This document shows, piece by piece, positions 61,805 through 64,000 of a DNA stretch of 64,000 nt (position 1 is the stretch's first letter; each line of letters begins with the position of its first letter). Under the pieces are notes generated by a model. The model was given only the letters and a program-made list of their open reading frames with translations. It made no database searches and had not been told where the DNA came from. Location of the stretch: assembly GCF_049852125.1 (NCBI RefSeq), contig NZ_CP187532.1, positions 496,001 to 560,000 of the forward strand. The letters are read 5' to 3'. Position numbers and translations under genes: made by a program. The DNA is from Senimuribacter sp049852125. GTDB taxonomy: Bacteria; Bacillota; Clostridia; Peptostreptococcales; Anaerovoracaceae.

Positions 61805-62479
61805 GTGAAAATAGAACTGAAACATGTATCGAAAACGATACGAAATCAACCGGTTGCACAGGACATTTGCGCAGAACTGGAGTCCGGCAGAATTTATGGA
61901 TTTCAGGGGATCAACGGTTCTGGAAAAACCATGCTGATGCGGCTGATCTGTGGTTTGATCCGTCCGACGGAGGGAGAAATTCTCATAGACGGAAAGCGTC
62001 TTGGAAGGGATCTCACCTTTCCGGACAGTGTAGGACTGTTTTTGGAAAATCCTGCATTTCTGGACCGGTATTCAGGGATGCAGAATCTAAAAATGCTGGC
62101 GTCCATTGAGAATAACATTGGAAACGCAGAAGTCGAGGCCGCGCTGCGCGCCGTGGGGCTTGATCCTTCTGATCGGAAAAAGTACCGCAAATATTCCCTG
62201 GGCATGAAGCAGCGCCTTGGCATTGCCGCAGCTGTGATGGAACAACCGGAACTGGTCATCCTGGATGAGCCGACCAATTCTCTGGATGCAGACGGCGTAC
62301 AGCTGGTCAAAGGGATTCTGGCGCAGCAAAAAGCCCGGGGCGCTCTGGTGATTATTTCCTGTCACGATCTTGCCGTCTTGCAGGAGATGTCTGATGAAAT
62401 TCTGCTGCTGGAAGCGGGACGGGTAAAAGCCCATTTATATGCGCCTGCCTTTTCACAAGCCGCAAGGGAGGTGCGGTGA
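61805..62479 (+). CDS. ABC transporter ATP-binding protein
   Basis: 224 residues from GTG 61805 (AGGAGGGAATTTG upstream). Walker A INGSGKTMLM (about 37-46), ABC signature YSLGMKQRLG (about 131-140), Walker B LVILDEPTNSLDADG and the switch His in IISCHD. Related to the DrrA/CcmA and lantibiotic-immunity class. It energises the two preceding permeases. Confidence 0.92.
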   Translation: MKIELKHVSKTIRNQPVAQDICAELESGRIYGFQGINGSGKTMLMRLICGLIRPTEGEILIDGKRLGRDLTFPDSVGLFLENPAFLDRYSGMQNLKMLASIENNIGNAEVEAALRAVGLDPSDRKKYRKYSLGMKQRLGIAAAVMEQPELVILDEPTNSLDADGVQLVKGILAQQKARGALVIISCHDLAVLQEMSDEILLLEAGRVKAHLYAPAFSQAAREVR

Positions 62480-63075
62480 TGCATAGAAAGATGAAAAAAA
62501 TTTTGCCGGCGGCGATGCTGGTGATTTTGACCGCGCTCTGGGGCGTTCGCTTTCACGCTGTGAATCAGAATGTGGATCTGCCTGTCATACAGGTGTTTCC
62601 CAAAGGGGAGGAAGCAGCGCTGGAGCAGGATTTTTTCAACTATGCCGACGAGGAAATGGACGGTTATACGGTTACAGTGCTGGATGCAGAGATACAGACG
62701 GCAGAGAAATTTCTGCGGCAGGCAGACGCGAAGGATCAGGCGGAAAATCTGGGAGATCACACGGATTATATTTATACGGTAAAAGTGCGCATTGCCAATG
62801 AGACAAACGAATATACCGGGGAAAAGGGAATCAGTCTGGTGCAGTATGCTTTGCAGGGCACAGACTATATCCTCAGTTTTGACGATTCCAGCTTCCTGAT
62901 TGCAAATCCCCATATGCCGGGCGCGTCTTTTTCCCTGCGCAAGGGAACCAGTATGGAGATGGTTCTGACCTTTGGTATCATGTCTAAAGTTACCAGCCTG
63001 GGCCATTTGGAGAAAGATTTGCCGAAACTTCTAATAAGTCAGTATCCTCATCAGAAAATGCTGGAGATTGTGTGA
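62479..63075 (+). CDS. Membrane-anchored exported protein of unknown function
   Basis: 198 residues from ATG 62479, which shares one base with the ATPase stop; GGAGGTG lies upstream. A short basic start and one hydrophobic anchor (ILPAAMLVILTALWGVRF) precede an extracytoplasmic domain with DLPVIQVFPKGEEAAL, YTVTVLDAEIQTAEKFLRQ and repeated beta-strand patterns similar in feel to the lipoprotein at 59346. No family assigned. It ends the two-component/ABC operon. Confidence 0.65.
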   Translation: MHRKMKKILPAAMLVILTALWGVRFHAVNQNVDLPVIQVFPKGEEAALEQDFFNYADEEMDGYTVTVLDAEIQTAEKFLRQADAKDQAENLGDHTDYIYTVKVRIANETNEYTGEKGISLVQYALQGTDYILSFDDSSFLIANPHMPGASFSLRKGTSMEMVLTFGIMSKVTSLGHLEKDLPKLLISQYPHQKMLEIV

Positions 63076-63123
63076 AAAATGGGTTGTGATTTGTAGAGAT
63101 ATGGAGAATCATATTAAATCACG

Positions 63124-63149
63124 ATTTATTAAATCCTGATTTAATAAAT
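63124..63149. repeat. Perfect 12-bp AT-rich inverted repeat
   Basis: ATTTATTAAATC (63124-63135), CT, GATTTAATAAAT (63138-63149). It lies 50 bases after the ABC operon with no T-run. A further ATTAAATC copy stands at 63113-63120. Confidence 0.7.
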
Positions 63150-63273
63150 TTAAAGCAGAGTTTGTAAAGCTATATGATCTTGCGGACATTGTGCATTTAA
63201 AGGATTGAGGTTTTGTGCGTTGAAGAAGAACAAATAGAGACATAGTTCAAAAAATGTGGGAATTCGAGATTAA

Positions 63274-63330
63274 ATTTCGGGAAAAACGTGTATAAATAAC
63301 ATTGATATTTCGAGAAAAATGTGATATACT
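63274..63330 (+). promoter_or_regulatory. Promoter of the DUF4143 ATPase gene with two direct repeats
   Basis: TTGATA (63302-63307), 17 bases, TATACT (63325-63330). The motif ATTTCG-GAAAAA-GTG occurs at 63274-63290 and again at 63307-63323, inside the promoter spacer, 33 bases apart with two mismatches, making both copies candidate operator sites. Confidence 0.6.
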
Positions 63331-63362
63331 GTGATCGCACTTGGGAAAGGATGGTGACAGTC

Positions 63363-64000
63363 TTGAAACGCAATGCGATTGCGGATATGATAAATTGGAA
63401 AAAGGATGCGGAACGTAAGCCGCTTGTTTTGAAAGGCGCAAGACAAGTCGGCAAGACGTGGCTGATGAAAGAGTTTGGAAAGAATTACTACAAGAGTTTC
63501 GTTTATTTTAACTTCGATGAGGAAGATACGTTGAAGTCCATCTTTGAGATAAACAAGAACCCGCACCGCATCATCGAGATGCTCTCTATGATAGTCGGTG
63601 AAAAGATTCTGCCGGAAGAAACGCTGGTCATCTTTGATGAAATTCAGGAGTGCCCGGAAGCATTGAACACGCTCAAATACTTCAAGGAAAAAGCCAACGA
63701 ATATCATATCATCGCCGCAGGAAGCCTTTTGGGAACGCTTTTAGCAAAGCCGAAGTCCTATCCAGTGGGCATGGTAAATCTGCTTGACATCTATCCGCTG
63801 ACCTTTGACGAGTTTCTTGAGGCGTCCGATCCTGTACTTTTTTGTTACTACGACAGCATTCAGAAAGAGCAGCAAATTGAGGAAATTTTTCACAACCGGT
63901 TGCTTGAAGCATACAATAACTATCTCATCATCGGCGGTATGCCAGAATGCGTTGATTCATGGATTAAATACAAAGATCCTGCCAGAGTTCATCAGATCCA
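63363..64000 (+). CDS. ATP-binding protein with AAA_14 and DUF4143-type domain (5' part)
   Basis: The gene runs off the window end. About 212 residues are visible, starting at TTG 63363 (GGTG upstream); GTG 63354 and ATG 63351 are in-frame alternatives. Walker A LVLKGARQVGKTWLM, Walker B LVIFDEIQECPEALNTLKYF (core LVIFDEIQECP), the sensor AAGSLLGTL and the LDIYPLTFDEFL motif are all typical of AAA+ ATPases carrying DUF4143. These are widespread, often mobile or multi-copy genes whose cellular role is unsettled; a link to DNA-binding or toxin-antitoxin-like functions has been suggested. Confidence 0.9.
   Translation, partial: MKRNAIADMINWKKDAERKPLVLKGARQVGKTWLMKEFGKNYYKSFVYFNFDEEDTLKSIFEINKNPHRIIEMLSMIVGEKILPEETLVIFDEIQECPEALNTLKYFKEKANEYHIIAAGSLLGTLLAKPKSYPVGMVNLLDIYPLTFDEFLEASDPVLFCYYDSIQKEQQIEEIFHNRLLEAYNNYLIIGGMPECVDSWIKYKDPARVHQI

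Overview
The window looks like chromosome of an anaerobic, amino-acid-fermenting Gram-positive of the class Clostridia; a Clostridiales Family XIII / Anaerovoracaceae-type organism is plausible. That placement is inferred from gene content: a complete arginine deiminase pathway, an oxygen-independent class II (B12-dependent) ribonucleotide reductase, many peptidases and amidohydrolases, sigma-54 control of amino-acid catabolism, ECF and GPH transporters, and strong AGGAGG ribosome binding sites. No rRNA, tRNA, insertion sequence, prophage or true CRISPR array was seen. Layout: 1-5.7 kb holds the end of an rRNA methyltransferase gene, a MocR-type regulator and arcB-arcA-arcC (arginine to ornithine, CO2, ammonia and ATP). 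5.7-9.4 kb holds an M24 aminopeptidase, a Gx-family membrane protein and a NusG-domain-II protein, divergent from the flavin transferase gene apbE. 9.4-10.0 kb is a gene-poor stretch with a strong inverted repeat. 10.0-17.2 kb is a MerR regulator and a MerR-type promoter (19-bp spacer over a dyad) driving an S9 peptidase, a broken M20/M14 peptidase chimera, a GPH transporter interrupted by an in-frame TAG, and an intact GPH paralogue. 17.2-25.9 kb holds a MATE exporter, a second MocR regulator divergent from an ECF S component, nrdJ with NrdR-like boxes, a TPP riboswitch with thiC, and an acetyltransferase. 26-33 kb is a sigma-54 activator (itself behind an ArgR-like box) next to a -24/-12 promoter that drives two tandem arginine-deiminase-fold hydrolases, an M28 peptidase and an NhaC-type transporter. 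This looks like a dedicated route for guanidino or ureido amino acids or their peptides. 33-42 kb holds patatin, sirtuin-SurE-DUF2156, thiolase, a small HTH protein, LysR, a HisC-like aminotransferase and AzlCD. 42-49 kb (minus strand) is an allantoin/hydantoin-type cluster: allantoinase, racemase, allantoate/carbamoyl amidohydrolase, a frameshifted NCS1 permease and an AraC regulator, with a YheO-like regulator and an alpha-oxoamine synthase divergent from it. 50-56 kb holds an exported C39-like protein with a duplicated motif, a lipoprotein, a D-aminoacylase, a beta-lactamase-fold hydrolase and a TetR regulator. 56.5-63 kb is a two-component system in one operon with three unknown exported proteins and an ABC-2 transporter. 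The window ends inside an AAA/DUF4143 ATPase. The most unusual signals are (1) arrays and doublets of the octamer RTKGTGCA in strictly alternating orientation, with a period of about 63 bp (six helical turns), at three loci between genes; (2) two MocR-type regulators that both lack the lysine that normally anchors PLP; and (3) the sigma-54-controlled guanidino-hydrolase operon. The 10-17 kb operon shows gene decay. All similarity statements come from reading motifs, not from database searches.
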